Shown in pieces: positions 1-11,291 of a stretch of DNA of 64,000 nt. The notes under the pieces were generated by a model that did not search any database, was not told the DNA's origin, and saw nothing but the letters and a program-made list of their open reading frames with translations. Every line of letters begins with the position of its first letter. Position 1 is the first letter of the stretch. The stretch covers positions 90,776,001 through 90,840,000 of the forward strand of contig JAZBRS010000020.1 in NCBI GenBank assembly GCA_037176725.1, written 5' to 3'. The DNA comes from Posidonia oceanica (lineage: Eukaryota; Streptophyta; Magnoliopsida; Alismatales; Posidoniaceae). The translations under genes were made by a program, and so were the position numbers.

Positions 1-107
1 TTAGGCAGTACGCGAACCACGGATTCGAATCCTAAGCACACGATGCTCGGGTGATGATGAAATGCTAATGCCATGCTACAGAATGCTATTACACTACGAC
101 GAAAGGG

Positions 108-645
108 TGATAAGTTAACGGACCTATCGTCGGATAGTTAGGGAGTATCGGCCCTCTGAGGAGTTGACGGACTCATCACCAGATAGTTAGGGCTATCAGC
201 CCGAATGAGGGTGGAAAGGGGGCGGGGATACCAAACCCGAAGGTGCGGTAGAGGTCTACAGATGCTCCCACGACAGTTGGGGATGTCAGCCCAATGCAAA
301 TGGAAATGGAATACCATGGGGCAGCAAAAAGATGCCCGTGGTATCGGTGAACGATACCAAGGGACAACCGAAGCGTCCCTGGCATCAAAATGCAAGGTGG
401 ATGAATGAATGGAGGAGTGGATGTGAGGTGATAGGTTGACAGAGCCATCGCTGAGCAGTTAGGGCTGCCAGCCCAATGAGATGAGGGGGACGATACCATG
501 GGGCAGCAAAAAAGATGCCCCTAGTATCAGGGTGATACCAGGGGACAGCCGAAGCGCCCCTGGCACCGAAATGCGAGGGTGGATGAATGGATGATAGGTT
601 GACGGACCTATCGCCAAGCAGTTAGGAGTGCCAGCCCGAATGCAA
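108..645. repeat. B-family 48-50-bp subrepeats with hairpin spacer
   Basis: Copies of a 48-50-bp unit that starts GATAGGTTAACGGACCTATC and ends near CAGCCCGAATG occur at about 108, 160, 430 and 595. The first half is an imperfect inverted repeat (GATAGGT with ACCTATC). Between copies lie two related blocks (313-395 and 493-580) in which GATACCAGGGG-type sequence faces its complement. Diverged inverted counterparts occur in B2 near 58905, 59060 and 59150. This is 3' internal, non-coding sequence of the element. Confidence 0.75.
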
Positions 646-2086
646 GGAATGATAGAATGATGCAGAGAGAAGATAGGAAACCCCCCATGGTGGGTGTGCA
701 ATGGTCTCAGTGCAGGCATGCTTCGTGGCGTCACGAGGTGACAAATGAGGGACATGCCAGTCATCATGGACCTACCCAACGCGGTGGGCGGCAAAACTTT
801 GAAAAGCACGGAGCCTCTGAGCGAGGCAGGCAAAAGATGCTCATCCTTGGCTCCAGTTTTCGAAAACAGGGAGAAGGGAAGAAGATAACAATATATTACA
901 GCATGCATGTTTTTGGTGGCTTTGGACTCAAAAGCGGCTGCTAAGAGGGTGCTTCTGCACTTTCTAACTCAGGAGACTCGATCCTCGTGCAACACCAAGC
1001 CGAGTTGTGGTCGGTGGCTCTCTTTCTCACTCTTGGCTCAGGGATAAGGCCTTGGCTTTGCAGAGTATAGCCTTTGGCTACAGGTAGGTAGCAGAAGCGT
1101 TGGATGTAGCTTCACAACCTCCGTCTTAATTCCTCAGGGACCGACTACCTCTTTTGACGCTCACAGAATTATATTTCTTTTCCCCTCGTGAGTGACTAGA
1201 GTTGCATCTAGCCTGCCAGGGAAGTAAGTGTTGCCTGCACAGGGGATTGGAGCGTGCTGCTGTGCTCGGAGGGTGGGGCCAGGTCCTCCAGATATGTGTC
1301 CTGTGCATTTGCCAGTGTGGCGCTTGATGTTGATAACTGAGGGGGCTTCGATACTCGTCCGAGTCACTCCTCTCTTGAGCGCCTTCTTTCTTCGACTTCT
1401 TTCTTCATATTTCTTTTATGCTCAACATGCATATCATGTTATCATATTCTTTTGCTCACATGATCTCTATTCTTTTGGATATGCATGACTTCGCCCTCTT
1501 GGGGTAGCGGTTCCTGGTGAGGCATTAAGAGTTCGGCTGATCGGCGTACACCTTCAGCCTCTGCAATGTGTACAGGTAGCCTCTAGCTATGCTCTACTCT
1601 GCTTTGGTCCTCTCCATGTCTGGTGGACTCTCTTGATAAGGTGGATCTCGCTTGTGGGAGTTCTGAAACTCAGTGAGATGCTCTATTCTGCTCTCAGTCT
1701 CACTTTGTGGCTACACGCAAGAGATGGCGCTGCTCGGGTGAGACCTGTCTGAGATTGTCACTGCTTGACATCCTCCAGGCGCTGCTTGTTTGTCCGTAGC
1801 CAGGTTTCTGATTATACAAATGTTTATGGGTTTTGTATATTTTAGAAGGGGAAGGGACAAGCATGTTTTTAGGTTTTTTGCATTGGTTTTGTATTTTGTA
1901 TGGTTTTTGGTTTAAGAAATCATAAAAAGGGAAAACCAGCAGCAAGGCGAGAAAATATTTTTGCGTTTTTTGATTTTCTTGATTTTTTTTGGTGCTTTTG
2001 TCTTTTACAAGATGCAAGAAATGACATGTATGTGCAGAAGATGATATGTGCAGGATGGCATAAATGTGCAGAAGAATGTGCAGAGT
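646..2086 (-). other. B1 3' internal non-coding region
   Basis: No coding domain is recognisable. Most of this stretch is the inverted counterpart of 55600-56800 in B2; for example 1680-1800 matches 55780-55600 and 620-900 matches 56800-56520. The match between two independently inserted copies shows that the block is a true part of the B element and not flanking DNA. Short open frames on both strands are not conserved between the copies. Confidence 0.7.
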
Positions 2087-2236
2087 GATAAGTTTACGGA
2101 CCTATCGCCGAATAGTTAGGGATATCAGCCCGAGGATGACAGGTTAACGGAGCTATCGTCGAGCAGTTAGGGGTGCCAGCCCGAGAGTGATAGGTTAACA
2201 GACCTATCGTCGAGCAGTTAGGGTTGCTAGCCCGGT
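2087..2236. repeat. Three tandem 48-50-bp B-family subrepeats
   Basis: Three consecutive copies begin at 2087, 2137 and 2188, each of the form GATAGGTTAACGGACCTATC followed by GAGCAGTTAGGG and a CAGCCCG-type end. They are the same unit as at 108-645 but directly adjacent here. They lie just downstream of gag on the minus-strand element. Confidence 0.8.
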
Positions 2237-2403
2237 AAGGGAATGAATGCAAGAAGTAGAAAGGGATGCATTTTTTTGATGGGTTTTGTTGATTTTATGT
2301 TTTTTATAATTTTTAGACAAGGCAAAAAACCACAAAAACAAAACAAAACGAAAAGAAAAGACAATGCAGGAAACAAAAGAGAGGCAAGGGAGACTTAACT
2401 GTC

Positions 2404-4863
2404 AGCTACATCGGGAAGGAGGTGCTGGGTTCGCTCCTACGTTGCTGATGCTGTCGACGGGGCCCACTATTGGCAGTGCGGGGAGCACTAGGGCTACTGG
2501 AGCTGCTAACGGCAGTGTAGGGAGCACTAGGGCTGCAAAAGTTGGAGGAGGAACTAACTTGGACGATGCTGCACCTAGGCTTGCTGTCGACGCTGCCGTT
2601 GCATCTCCGAGCGTCCCTCAAACGAGATAGGAATGGGCAGGAAAAGGGGATTGCGCCGATGGGATTAGAAGGATCCACCAGGGCAGAGCTGGACTCAGAA
2701 AAGCCTGGTATAGACCCCCGAGGTTCCGGCAACTGCGAAGCCTGCAGGCTCAGAAGAGGAAGGGTCGGCTACACTAGGGTGTGCAAGTGCAGGTGCAGGT
2801 GTATGTGTAAGTGCTGGCTCCTGCTCGCCAACGTTGATGATCTTGTGATCGATCAAGTGTTGAACGGCATCCTGGAGAGTGAGGCAGTTGTCTGTTGAGT
2901 GCCTGGTGACTCGATGGAAACTACAGAACTGATCCGTATCATGCCACTACGGAGGGGGATTCGGTGATGGACGGACAGCCGGGAGTCTCAGGAGCGACTC
3001 AACTTGAGGGAAGATGACGCTCAGTGGTTCGGGGAGAGGCGTGTAATCACACTCAGCCCGACGAGGTCGTCTTTGCCCTAGATGGAGTCCTTGCCGAGCA
3101 GGTGCGACGTGATGTACAGGCTCGACGATGGGAGTGTGCTCAGTGGGTGCATAATTAGGTGCGTGCTCTAGTGGAAAAGGGTCTAGCCGACTCTCTGCAT
3201 AGGCAGGCTCTTCGGAGGGATCAGCGCATGCTTCAGTGCACTGTTCGGAGCAGTCAGGAGCGGAGTTGTTGTTGTTGCTGCTGCGGCGATTGCTAGAGGT
3301 GTTGGTCTGCCTTACCAATGCAGAAAGTGCGGGGAAATGCCCACTTCGCAGCGAGCTTTCCACGCGAACGCCAGCCCTAATCAGCGATGCATGGCTAGTG
3401 ATGTGCTGAATGCAAAGTAGAGTCCCAGTCACTGGCAGTGCCCCTTTAACGATCATCTCGATAGAATCCTCCTCGAAGGGTCTATCTTTGACTTGGGTGG
3501 CTAAAGAGTGCCAGCGACCAACATACTCCCCGAATGGCTCTTGGGGCCTCTACTGGATGGCGACGAGATCCTCCCTCTTGGGGATCAAGTCGAGGTTGAA
3601 AGCATACTACTCAAGGATGGCCTGAGAAAGATCAGTCCAAGTTCGAACCGCAGCCATGTCAAGGGAAGTGAACCACCTGAGCATGGGGCCGGTTAAACTC
3701 TTCTGAAACAGGCGGATAAGGAGCCTTTCATCAGCCTGAAGTTGAGCAAGGTCCCCGCAGTATGCTTTCAAATGCAAAATTGGATAGCCTTTACCATTGT
3801 ATTTATCGAAGACCGGGATGCGGAACTTCGAAGGGAGTGCGGCCTCGGGAAAGAGACAGAGGTCGCGAAACTGGTAAGACTAGTGGTCCTTGTCCTGCAC
3901 TAGACGTAGTGCTTTCTCCAGAACATCCATCTTGTCATTGATGGGGTCTGGATTAGCCGACACAAGACGTGAGGCAGTAGGGGCAGGGACCACATACGCT
4001 GTCTGGGTCGCACCGAGGTGCTCCTCCGGATCCACCATCGCGTCGCTTGGTGGAGCGACAGGATGGCCAACGTATCTATGTAGTGGTGCTGTGTAGGTAG
4101 GAAAGTATGCTGGGTTCTGAACCTGATGCAAGGGAGATGGATAGATAATATGCTGTGCAGTGCATGGTGCAGAGTGCTGGAGCAACAATTGCTACGCAAG
4201 CGCGGTGCCGGGTAGCAAGCCAGTGGGATACTGTGCCCCAACCAGCCTGAAGGACTGATCACTAGGTGGCGGAGTTACACGCAGTGCTGTGTGTTGTGCA
4301 GAAGCAGGAGACAGATGCCGCGCCCCCATCATCGGAGTAGTGTGTAGCTGGGGCGATGGTCTGGGCGGGAGTGCAGTGTGTGTAGAAGCAGGCCGCAGAG
4401 GAACCTCAAGGGCAACAGGAACATAAGAGGGGTGAACCGATAGAGCCATACCCTGCAGTGTGTGGGCAAGCTCCATCAGGTGCCGATACCACACTTCAAG
4501 GGACCTGTGAGTGGGAACACTGAATTGCAGGACCGACCGGGGGGCAGACTCAAGAGGTCGGGAACCTAGGGTAAGGGTCACCGTAGTAGAAGAGATGTCG
4601 AGAGCGACATAACCCTGGGATGAAGGGGTCAGAGGCGCCTCCGGAACGCAAGGGGCGGTCATCGAGACAGACTCGATGACCGGATCCGGAGGGGCGCAAG
4701 TCTACCAATGGCCCGTAGCAAACTGGGGTGCCCCAGACACTTGAGGGTGGAATCCTGGTGTCACAGAAGGCATAGAGCGAGTGGAAGTGAAATCCGGAGG
4801 GACCCAAGTGGTAAACCCCTCTGAGTCAACAGAAAAGCAGAGCTCACCGGCAGACTGGGCCAT
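2404..4863 (-). pseudogene. gag: Decayed gag of B1
   Basis: One reading frame can be followed from an ATG at 4863 to a stop at 2695, then in a shifted frame to about 2404. The N-terminal 240 residues are Pro/Ser/Thr-rich and not recognisable. A capsid-type Retrotrans_gag region follows (roughly 3870-3380): a Phe-Asp-Lys-Tyr-Asn-Gly-Lys-Gly motif, then a His-Leu-Lys-x-Tyr motif, then a Leu-Arg-Trp-Phe motif typical of Tat/Ogre gag. Near 2905 a zinc knuckle of the form CX2HX4HX4C is present. At least five in-frame stops interrupt the frame (for example near 4704, 4195, 3884, 3610 and 2946). Most are TAG where the context suggests an original CAG. No protease or RT follows. The protein would have packaged element RNA; this copy cannot make it. 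Confidence 0.8.
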
Positions 4864-6140
4864 CGCTAACCGAGTCTAAGTGAGGGAAGGCTGCGATGAG
4901 AGAGAAAGACTCAAGACCTAAAGGAGAGCTACTGTCCGAAGTGACGAGTAGCTCAGAGACAGAGGAGGGACACTCAGGGTCCGAGCAGCAGATCCCGCAC
5001 CTACCTGCAAAAACAGTAAAGGCGTTAGAGGTTGAATGCAATAAAGGGTTATTAGAAGTGGCATGAATGGCATACGTGCATATGAATGTCCTAAAATGCG
5101 CTCTCTCACCATGCATGTCCTGAGTAGATGGCCTACTACGACGCACTCATGGGTAATGGGTTTAGACAATCTCCAGGTTAGAAAAAAGTGGGGTCCCCGT
5201 CTAGATCCTAGCCAAAGCTCAAGTAATAACAGGGTGGTGCGTTGGTGGCCCTAACCCCGCCAAAGCGTGGGTAGTACCCTCCACTAACACCGACACGACC
5301 CCTGGACAAGGGGGGACAGACCGACTGACTTGCGCCATGCCAAAGCAGTGGAACAAGAGGCCGGGACCGTCCTTCGCAAACTGTGGGTGGACTTAGAAGA
5401 GAGGATGCATGCTTTCTAAAATGAATCAAACATGCAAAATGCTTTAGAGTCTTTTACTTGCGTTTTATTAGCCAAAGGGGAAAATTACAAGTTTTTGGCT
5501 CTAGTTGTGCTTAGATGTTATTGCTTGGCTTTATTGTAGCTTTTAGATTAAGCAAAGGGGAAGCAAGCATGTTTCTACTATCCTAGGCATGGCATATACA
5601 AAGGGGAAAGAGACAAACAAACATGGCATGCAAACAATCACGCAACAAAGCAAAAGGCATGCACATGGCATGTGCAAGTGTTTGTGGGCATAATAGTGAA
5701 TAGAAAAACACTTATCACATCAAAATGCAAGTATGTAAGGCATGTGCGTGTGTAGTGGCATAGCAAGCGTGTAAAAGAAGCATTCATCACTCAAAAAGCA
5801 TGTATTATTGCCAAACAAGTATGTAGACATGCATTATGTGAGAAATAAAGCAGTAATAAGCCAACAGGTAAAGAAAGTAAAGACAGGTAAGCAGTAAAGC
5901 AAACAAGAATAGAGCAAAGGATAAAGCAAGTAAACAAGCAAGAAAGCCAAAGCAGAGCAAATGACAAAGCATGCCAAGGCGAAGCAGGTGCAAAACCTAA
6001 GCAGAGTTGCTATAATGCGACTCGCTAGGAGTTGGCACAGAGGAGCAAACAAACAGGCAAAAGAGGCAAAGGCGCAAGGCAAACAAAGAAAGCAAAACCC
6101 AAGCGGCAAAAAAGCCAAAAGCAAAAGCCGGAGTCTTGTA
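4864..6140 (-). other. B1 leader between PBS and gag
   Basis: This is the 1.3-kb untranslated leader of the minus-strand element. The gag-proximal half (about 4950-5300) matches 53042-53400 of B2 in inverted orientation, including the block around GTCGTGTCGGTGTTAGT. The PBS-proximal half is rich in GCAAGCAAAGCAA-like sequence, which makes long but meaningless open frames. No conserved protein is seen. Confidence 0.7.
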
Positions 6141-6320
6141 TCCCCAGCGGAGTCACCACTGTCGACTTCGCTGGGCAAAGCAGACAAGCAGGCAAGCAAG
6201 CAAAAGTAAGGCAAAAGGCATAAGGCAAACAAAGACACAAAGGCAAGCAAAGATGCAAAATGCAAGCGAACGAAAGCCAAAAGTGAAAGCCGGAGTGCAA
6301 TCTCCCCAGCAGAGTCGCCA
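6141..6320 (-). promoter_or_regulatory. Duplicated primer binding site of B1
   Basis: On the minus strand, TGGCGACTCTGCTGGGGA (6320-6303) lies one base from the LTR end. It has the form expected of a PBS complementary to the 3' end of a tRNA, and resembles the tRNA-Arg site described for Ogre elements (tRNA identity is from memory, not checked). A second copy, TGGTGACTCCGCTGGGGA, is at 6158-6141. The sequence preceding each copy (AAAGCCAAAAG then GCCGGAGT) is also repeated, so about 162 bp including the PBS is duplicated. The LTR-adjacent copy is the likely functional one. Confidence 0.75.
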
Positions 6321-7879
6321 CTGTAGTAATCCCAGTGTTCGGATCGTCCATGCACACTGCTAAAGCTCGCTTGCACCGATCGGAATCAGGTTCACTATTA
6401 GCGGCTGTGTCCGAGAAGGATGACTTAACACGAAAACACTTCAAAAAGGGAAAAAAGGAAAGAAAAGAAGGAGATAAGACAAATCAGAGTCGCCACCATG
6501 TCTATAAAGTTAGGAGACAAGGAAAACCGGGGAAATGCATGAATAAACATGCAAAACCAAGCAAAAGATGCAATGTGATGCAACGCAAAAGAAAAGAGAT
6601 GCAATGAAATGCAAATGATGTGACTCATGCCTAGGATAAGGGCAATATGGTCATTACGGGCCAAGAGAAAGGGCAAGGACTCCTGTTACGTGCGGGGAAG
6701 GTGTTAGGCACCCCCGACATGCCTGAGAATCGGTCTTTCTAGGCTTACGCTTGCATACACAGGGAAATGCAGACTTTGAATGCCTAAGTGCCATGAATGC
6801 CTAATTAGATGCTTATAGGTGTGCTCTAAGTGATGGAATGCGTGCAAGGAATTAAACGTGCTATCTAAGTGCTCAACAACGCTGTCTGTGTTCCGAACCA
6901 GGCGAACCCTGGTTCGTGAGAACTACAGGCAGTAAGCATCACTGCCCTAATGCAAATGCAGGCGATAAAACAAAACAGTGGTAAAACTAGGCAATGCAAG
7001 CGACATGCAAAGGGAAACCAAGGCAAACATGCAAAACGGTGCAAGAAACAAAAGCTGGCATGCAAAATGGTGCAAGAAACAATGCGGGCATGCAAAACGG
7101 TGTGAGAAACAAAGTAGGCATGCAAAACGGTATGAGAAACAAAGCAGGCATGCAAAACGATGCAAGAAACAAAACATGCAAAGGGGGGAGAGTAAGAGAA
7201 GGAGAGGCAAGTGGTGTAAGTGTGAAAACAAACACTGCTTAAGGACCACACAATGCAGGTGTGAAGACCTACAAGGGGGAAAGGAAGCAAGCAGAGGGAT
7301 CACCACTATCCTGTGACTGTTTCCCACTAAACCGTCCCACGATGTGTCTCGCACGCTGCCAAAAGCTCACGGTGCAATCGGATCGTGGAAAAGGGGGAAG
7401 AAGGTCGCACTCAGTAGTTAATCCAAGGACAACTCAACCCAAAAATACTAAGAGTACGCGAAAAGAGGGAGTAGAGTGGATAGGCAAGAAGAGGAAGTCT
7501 TAATCTACATGCATGGAAAACGTGGGGCGGCAACAATGCATGCAATGCAAGTGATATGCAATGAAGTGCTATGTAGGAGTTCAAAAGGACTTGCCTTGGA
7601 GATCTGAGGCCTGATCAGAGGCAAACGTGGTCAGCATTGAAGTCCGCTCCATCAGGGTGGTCCAGGTAACTTGGTTGCGAAGATCCGGTGGTCCGATCGG
7701 GCATTGCACAGGCCTCAAGATCAGAAGATCCAAGAACTGGGGAGGAGAAGGGATATAAGTGTAAAAATGTCCTAGGGGTGTGCAGAATAGGTCCTCCCAC
7801 ATACATGGGAGCTAAGAGTGCTTAAAAGTGTGCAAAAAAAGCTAAGTGCATTGAGGTATGGGTGCAATGCATGCAAAAA

Positions 7880-8100
7880 TGCAAGAAAAAGGACCTAAAT
7901 GTGATGTTTTTGAAAAGGTAGGGACCTATATGCAATGATTTTGAAAAGTTGAGGTCCTAAATGCAATGATTTTGAAAAATTAGGGACCTAGATGCAAACA
8001 ATGCAAAACCAGAGACCTAAATGCAATGTTTTTGAAAACCTGGGGACCTAAATGCAATGTTTTTGAAAACCTGAGGGTCTGGATGCAAATAAAACAAGTT
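7880..8100. repeat. Degenerate ATGCAATG-TTTTTGAAAA tandem repeat in B1 LTR
   Basis: About six copies of a roughly 36-bp unit of the form GGGACCTAAATGCAATGTTT followed by TTGAAAA(C) are arranged head to tail. Looser copies of the ATGCAAT core continue to about 8560. This is LTR sequence of B1 and has no coding potential. Confidence 0.65.
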
Positions 8101-10489
8101 TTTGGGTTTTTTAATAATGCAATAAGATTTTAAATGGGATTTAAATGAAATCTGAATGGACTAAGGACCTAGATGCAAATGCAAAGAAATGCAGGGTCTG
8201 AAATGCAATGCAATATGGAAAAATGCAATTAAATGAATGCTGTGCATGCATGCAGAGGACTAAAATGCAATTTAAAAACATGCAGGGGCTAAAATGCAAT
8301 TTAATATGATAAAGTATGCAATCAAATTATTTTTCTAACATGTAGAGGACTAAAATGCAATAATAAAATAAAACAGGATAAAAGTGCAATGCAATATAGT
8401 AAAATAAGAGATTAAATAAATTCAACAATTGAACTGAGGACTGATTTGCAAATAAAATAAACAGTAGGATAAAAAAACAATGTAATAAGGTAAAACAGGT
8501 ATTTAAATGACATTTATCAACTGGAGGACTTAGATGCAAAATAAATAAATTACTGGGCTAAAAACAAAGAAACAGAAAAGTATTTTAAACTACAGTTGGA
8601 TCAGCATGCAATAAAAATAAATATCAGGACTGAAACTAAAAGAAAACTAAAAGCTGTGAACTACAGAGGACCAAGTTGTAGTAAAAGTAAATAGCTGGGC
8701 TAAAACTAAAAGAAAATAAGAAGCTTTGAAGTGCAACAGGACTTACATGCAAATAAATGAAACTACATATTTTTTATGCAATTTTATATGGTTTTTATTC
8801 AGAATTAAATAAAACATAAACTGTGATAGGACTGGAAAGTAAATAGCTAAAACTACAAGGCAGAAATGCAATATCATGGTAAAATTACTAACTTAAAGAA
8901 AAATAAAACAAAACGCAAACATACGGCATTAAACTAATATACTTACTGTAGCTGCCACAGTAGCATGCGGGTGCAGTCGCCGGCGAAGCTACTGCGTGGC
9001 AGAGGAGAGAGCGGAGCGGCTCGGCGACGCGCAGGCTGGCCTGCGGGGGGGTCCGGCGGAGGTGTGGCTCGAGCTAGCGGGGCTCGGCGGGCGGCGTGGC
9101 GGGGCTGACGACGTGCTGCTTCGGCGGACGGCACCGAGGAAGATGGCCAACTCTGGCAAGATGCTGGTGGCGCTACGGAGCTCAGAATGCGAAAATAAAA
9201 ATATGGGGACGGAGAGGGGAACGAGGCGGATCTAGTGGAGGGCTTGGTTGCCCTTTTCGCACACCGGGGTGGCCGAAGAAATTCGGGGAAGTTTCTGTCT
9301 TTTCTCTCTCTCCTTTTCTACTCTTCCTCTAGCTTCTTCCTCTCTCTCTCTGGCTTCTGGGTTCGGGAAGGGTACGGTGGAGGTCTGGAGTGTGGAGGAG
9401 GAGGCCGTGGGGCTCTGGTCTGATGGGTGCTTGCTGTGTGTTGGGTGTGGAGGTTGTGGTCTGGCTGTTGGCAGTTTTTGGAGAGAGGGAGTGGAGGAGG
9501 AAGGTCTGATGGCTGTGGAGGCTTGGGTTGTTTGTTGGAGGGGCTGTGGAGGAAGAAGAGGGGACTGTGTGTGTTGCTGTGAAGAGGAAGGTGGGTCTGA
9601 TGGTGTTGGGTTATGGTGGTTTTGCTGTGGGTTTTTTGGCTGGTGAAGAAGCAGAAGAAGGAGATGTCGGTTGTTGGTTTTTTTTGGCCGGAAAGAGAGA
9701 GGTTGAGAGGAGGCTGGTGTTTGCTTTTTTTATGGGAGGAGAGTTGGAGGGAAGAAGAGGGATGTGATTGGGGGAGAAGTGATGGGAGATTTGAGTTTTG
9801 AAAAAGGAAAAATGGGGGGAGAAAAATGAGGGGGAAGTTGGCTGTAGGAGGAGGTGAAGAAGAAAAGAAAAGGAAAGAAGAAGGAGAGAAGAAAGGGAGA
9901 GATGGGTTGGGCCATGGGCTGGATTAAAAAAGAAAAGAAAAAAAGAAAATGGGGAGGAAGAAGAGGAAAGGGAAATTGGGAGGAAGAGAAAGAAAGTTTG
10001 AAAATAAAAAAGGGGTTTTAGAGTAGTTATGTTTAGGTTAAGATTTCTAGTTAGGATTTAAAGGATTGTTTTTAATTTCTTAGATTAGGGTTAAGAGGGG
10101 TTCTGGTTTAAGTTTTTATAATTTTTCTTTAAATTGTTTTTTGTTTTAAATGTTTGTTAAGTTTTTTAATTATTTTTAAGTTAAGTCTTTTTAATTGTTT
10201 TTCTTAAGTTTTTATATTTTAATTGTTTTTCATTTTCTTTTTGAGTTTGTTTTAATTGTTTGTTAAGTTTTCTTTTGATTAGGATTTTAAGGTTTTTAAT
10301 TGTCGTTGAAGGATGGTTTTGCTTGGTTTTTTAGTTAAGTACTTTCTATGATTTTTGTTTTGATTTTTCTAAGTTCTGTTTTGATTGTTTTCTAGGTTTG
10401 CTACTTAAGCTTTTTAATTAGGTTTTTCTTGGTTTTTTTTATTAAGTTTTTCTAGGTTTTTAATTAGGTTTTGATGTAGTTTTCTGGAT

Positions 10490-10530
10490 TAGGGTTTAGG
10501 GTTTAAGGTTTTCATTAGGGTTTAGGGTTT
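10490..10530 (+). repeat. Telomere-like TTTAGGG run in B1 LTR
   Basis: Two short clusters of the plant telomere-type unit occur within 40 bp (ATTAGGGTTTAGGGTTTAAGG, then ATTAGGGTTTAGGGTTTG). They sit in T-rich LTR sequence. The run is too short to be a telomere relic; it resembles telo-box promoter elements. Confidence 0.5.
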
Positions 10531-10605
10531 GTTGATTTGGTTTTTTTTTTTGTTTTAGGCTTTAGGTTAGGGTGTTTTTGTTTTGGGGTTTTTAGTTTAA
10601 TGTGG

Positions 10606-10765
10606 AAAAAGGAAGAGAAAGAAAGAAAGAAAGAAAGAAAGACGGAAAGAAAGAAAGAAAGGAAGGGAGAAAGAAAGAAAGAAGGGAAGGGAAGAAAAGA
10701 AAATAAAGATCAAATAACATGGGATAAAATAAAATAAAATAAAATAAAGATAAAATAAAGGGAAG
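10606..10765. repeat. (GAAA)n and (AAAAT)n microsatellite
   Basis: The stretch is nearly pure purine on the plus strand, with GAAA units interspersed with GGAA, followed by ATAAA/AAAAT units to about 10765. It is simple-sequence DNA inside the B1 LTR, and the open frames across it are artefacts. Confidence 0.85.
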
Positions 10766-11291
10766 AAAGGAGAATAGGTGGGGAGGAGCAAGAGTGAGGT
10801 GGGCCCACTGGAGAGCAAGAAAAGAAGGAGAATAAGAGGGAGAATAGAGAGGAGAGAGAAAAGGATAATTTGGAGAGAGAAAAGGACAATTTGGAGAGAT
10901 GAGGAGGATAAAGGCTTGGATTTGGAGTGGGATTGGGTGAGTGTGTGACCTAGGGTTTTAAAGGTTTGACCTAGGGTTTGAAGTGGAATTTTGGAAGGTT
11001 TTTGGAAGGATTTTGGGTGTAGAAAAAGGGTGGTTGTACCTAGGTTTTCTAGGGTTTTTGGGAGTAGTTTTGGTGAGAGATTATAAGGATTTTTTGGAGG
11101 GTTTTCCTATGGTTTTTGGGTGGTTTCTTGGGATAGAAAGTGGGTGTGATTCTAGGTTTGGTTTTGGGTTTGTTTTAGAAGTTTTGGTTTGAAAAGAAGA
11201 GTGTGGTTTTGGGTTTGGCTTAAGGTTTGGTCCAGAAGCCACCAAAGAGATAGATTCCACCAATTCAGCCTGTCAAAATGTGGGGTCTACA

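Larger units (their letters stand above)
1..11291 (-). mobile_element. B1: Ogre-like gag-only LTR element, 5' part
   Basis: This is the 5' portion of a non-autonomous Ty3/gypsy element read on the minus strand: a long 5' LTR, a tRNA-type primer binding site, a leader, a decayed gag and then non-coding repeats that run off the left edge. The right boundary is sharp: the LTR ends in TCTACA at 11291, and the next base resumes the protease frame of element A1. The bases 11292-11296 (CAGAT) should be one copy of the target duplication; the other copy would lie left of the window. The internal order and sequence match B2 (53042-63431) in inverted orientation. No pol domain is visible in the 2.4 kb downstream of gag, and B2 also lacks pol, so the family looks like a TR-GAG-type element that depends on another element for reverse transcription. 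Confidence 0.85.
6322..11291 (-). repeat. 5' LTR of B1, 4970 bp
   Basis: On the plus strand the repeat starts TGTAGTAATCCC next to the PBS and ends GGGGTCTACA, so it has TG...CA ends. The length is typical of Ogre-like giant LTRs. A block at about 6650-6760 (containing GGTGTTAGGCACCCCC) is shared with the B2 LTR at about 63090-63200 in inverted orientation and so belongs to the R/U5 side. The rest is low complexity: ATGCAA-rich DNA, a GC-rich 9000-9200 stretch, purine-rich 9700-10000, T-rich 10000-10600 and a GAAA microsatellite. Open frames in the range 8950-11250 follow base composition and have no domain. The TG-side boundary is supported by the PBS and the CA-side by the resumption of A1 coding sequence. 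Confidence 0.85.

Noticed and set aside
1..50. tRNA-like T-arm (GGATTCGAATCC) at the left edge
   Set aside because: No anticodon or D arm can be placed, and TTAGG...CCTAA pairing gives a stem too short for a tRNA. It is an isolated resemblance at a truncated edge.
8940..9920. GC- and G-rich open frames (for example 9248-9646)
   Set aside because: They are inside the B1 LTR, have a glycine/valine-rich low-complexity translation and no domain.
9748..10020. Purine-rich tract as a polypurine primer
   Set aside because: It is inside the LTR and not next to a 3' LTR start; simple low-complexity DNA.
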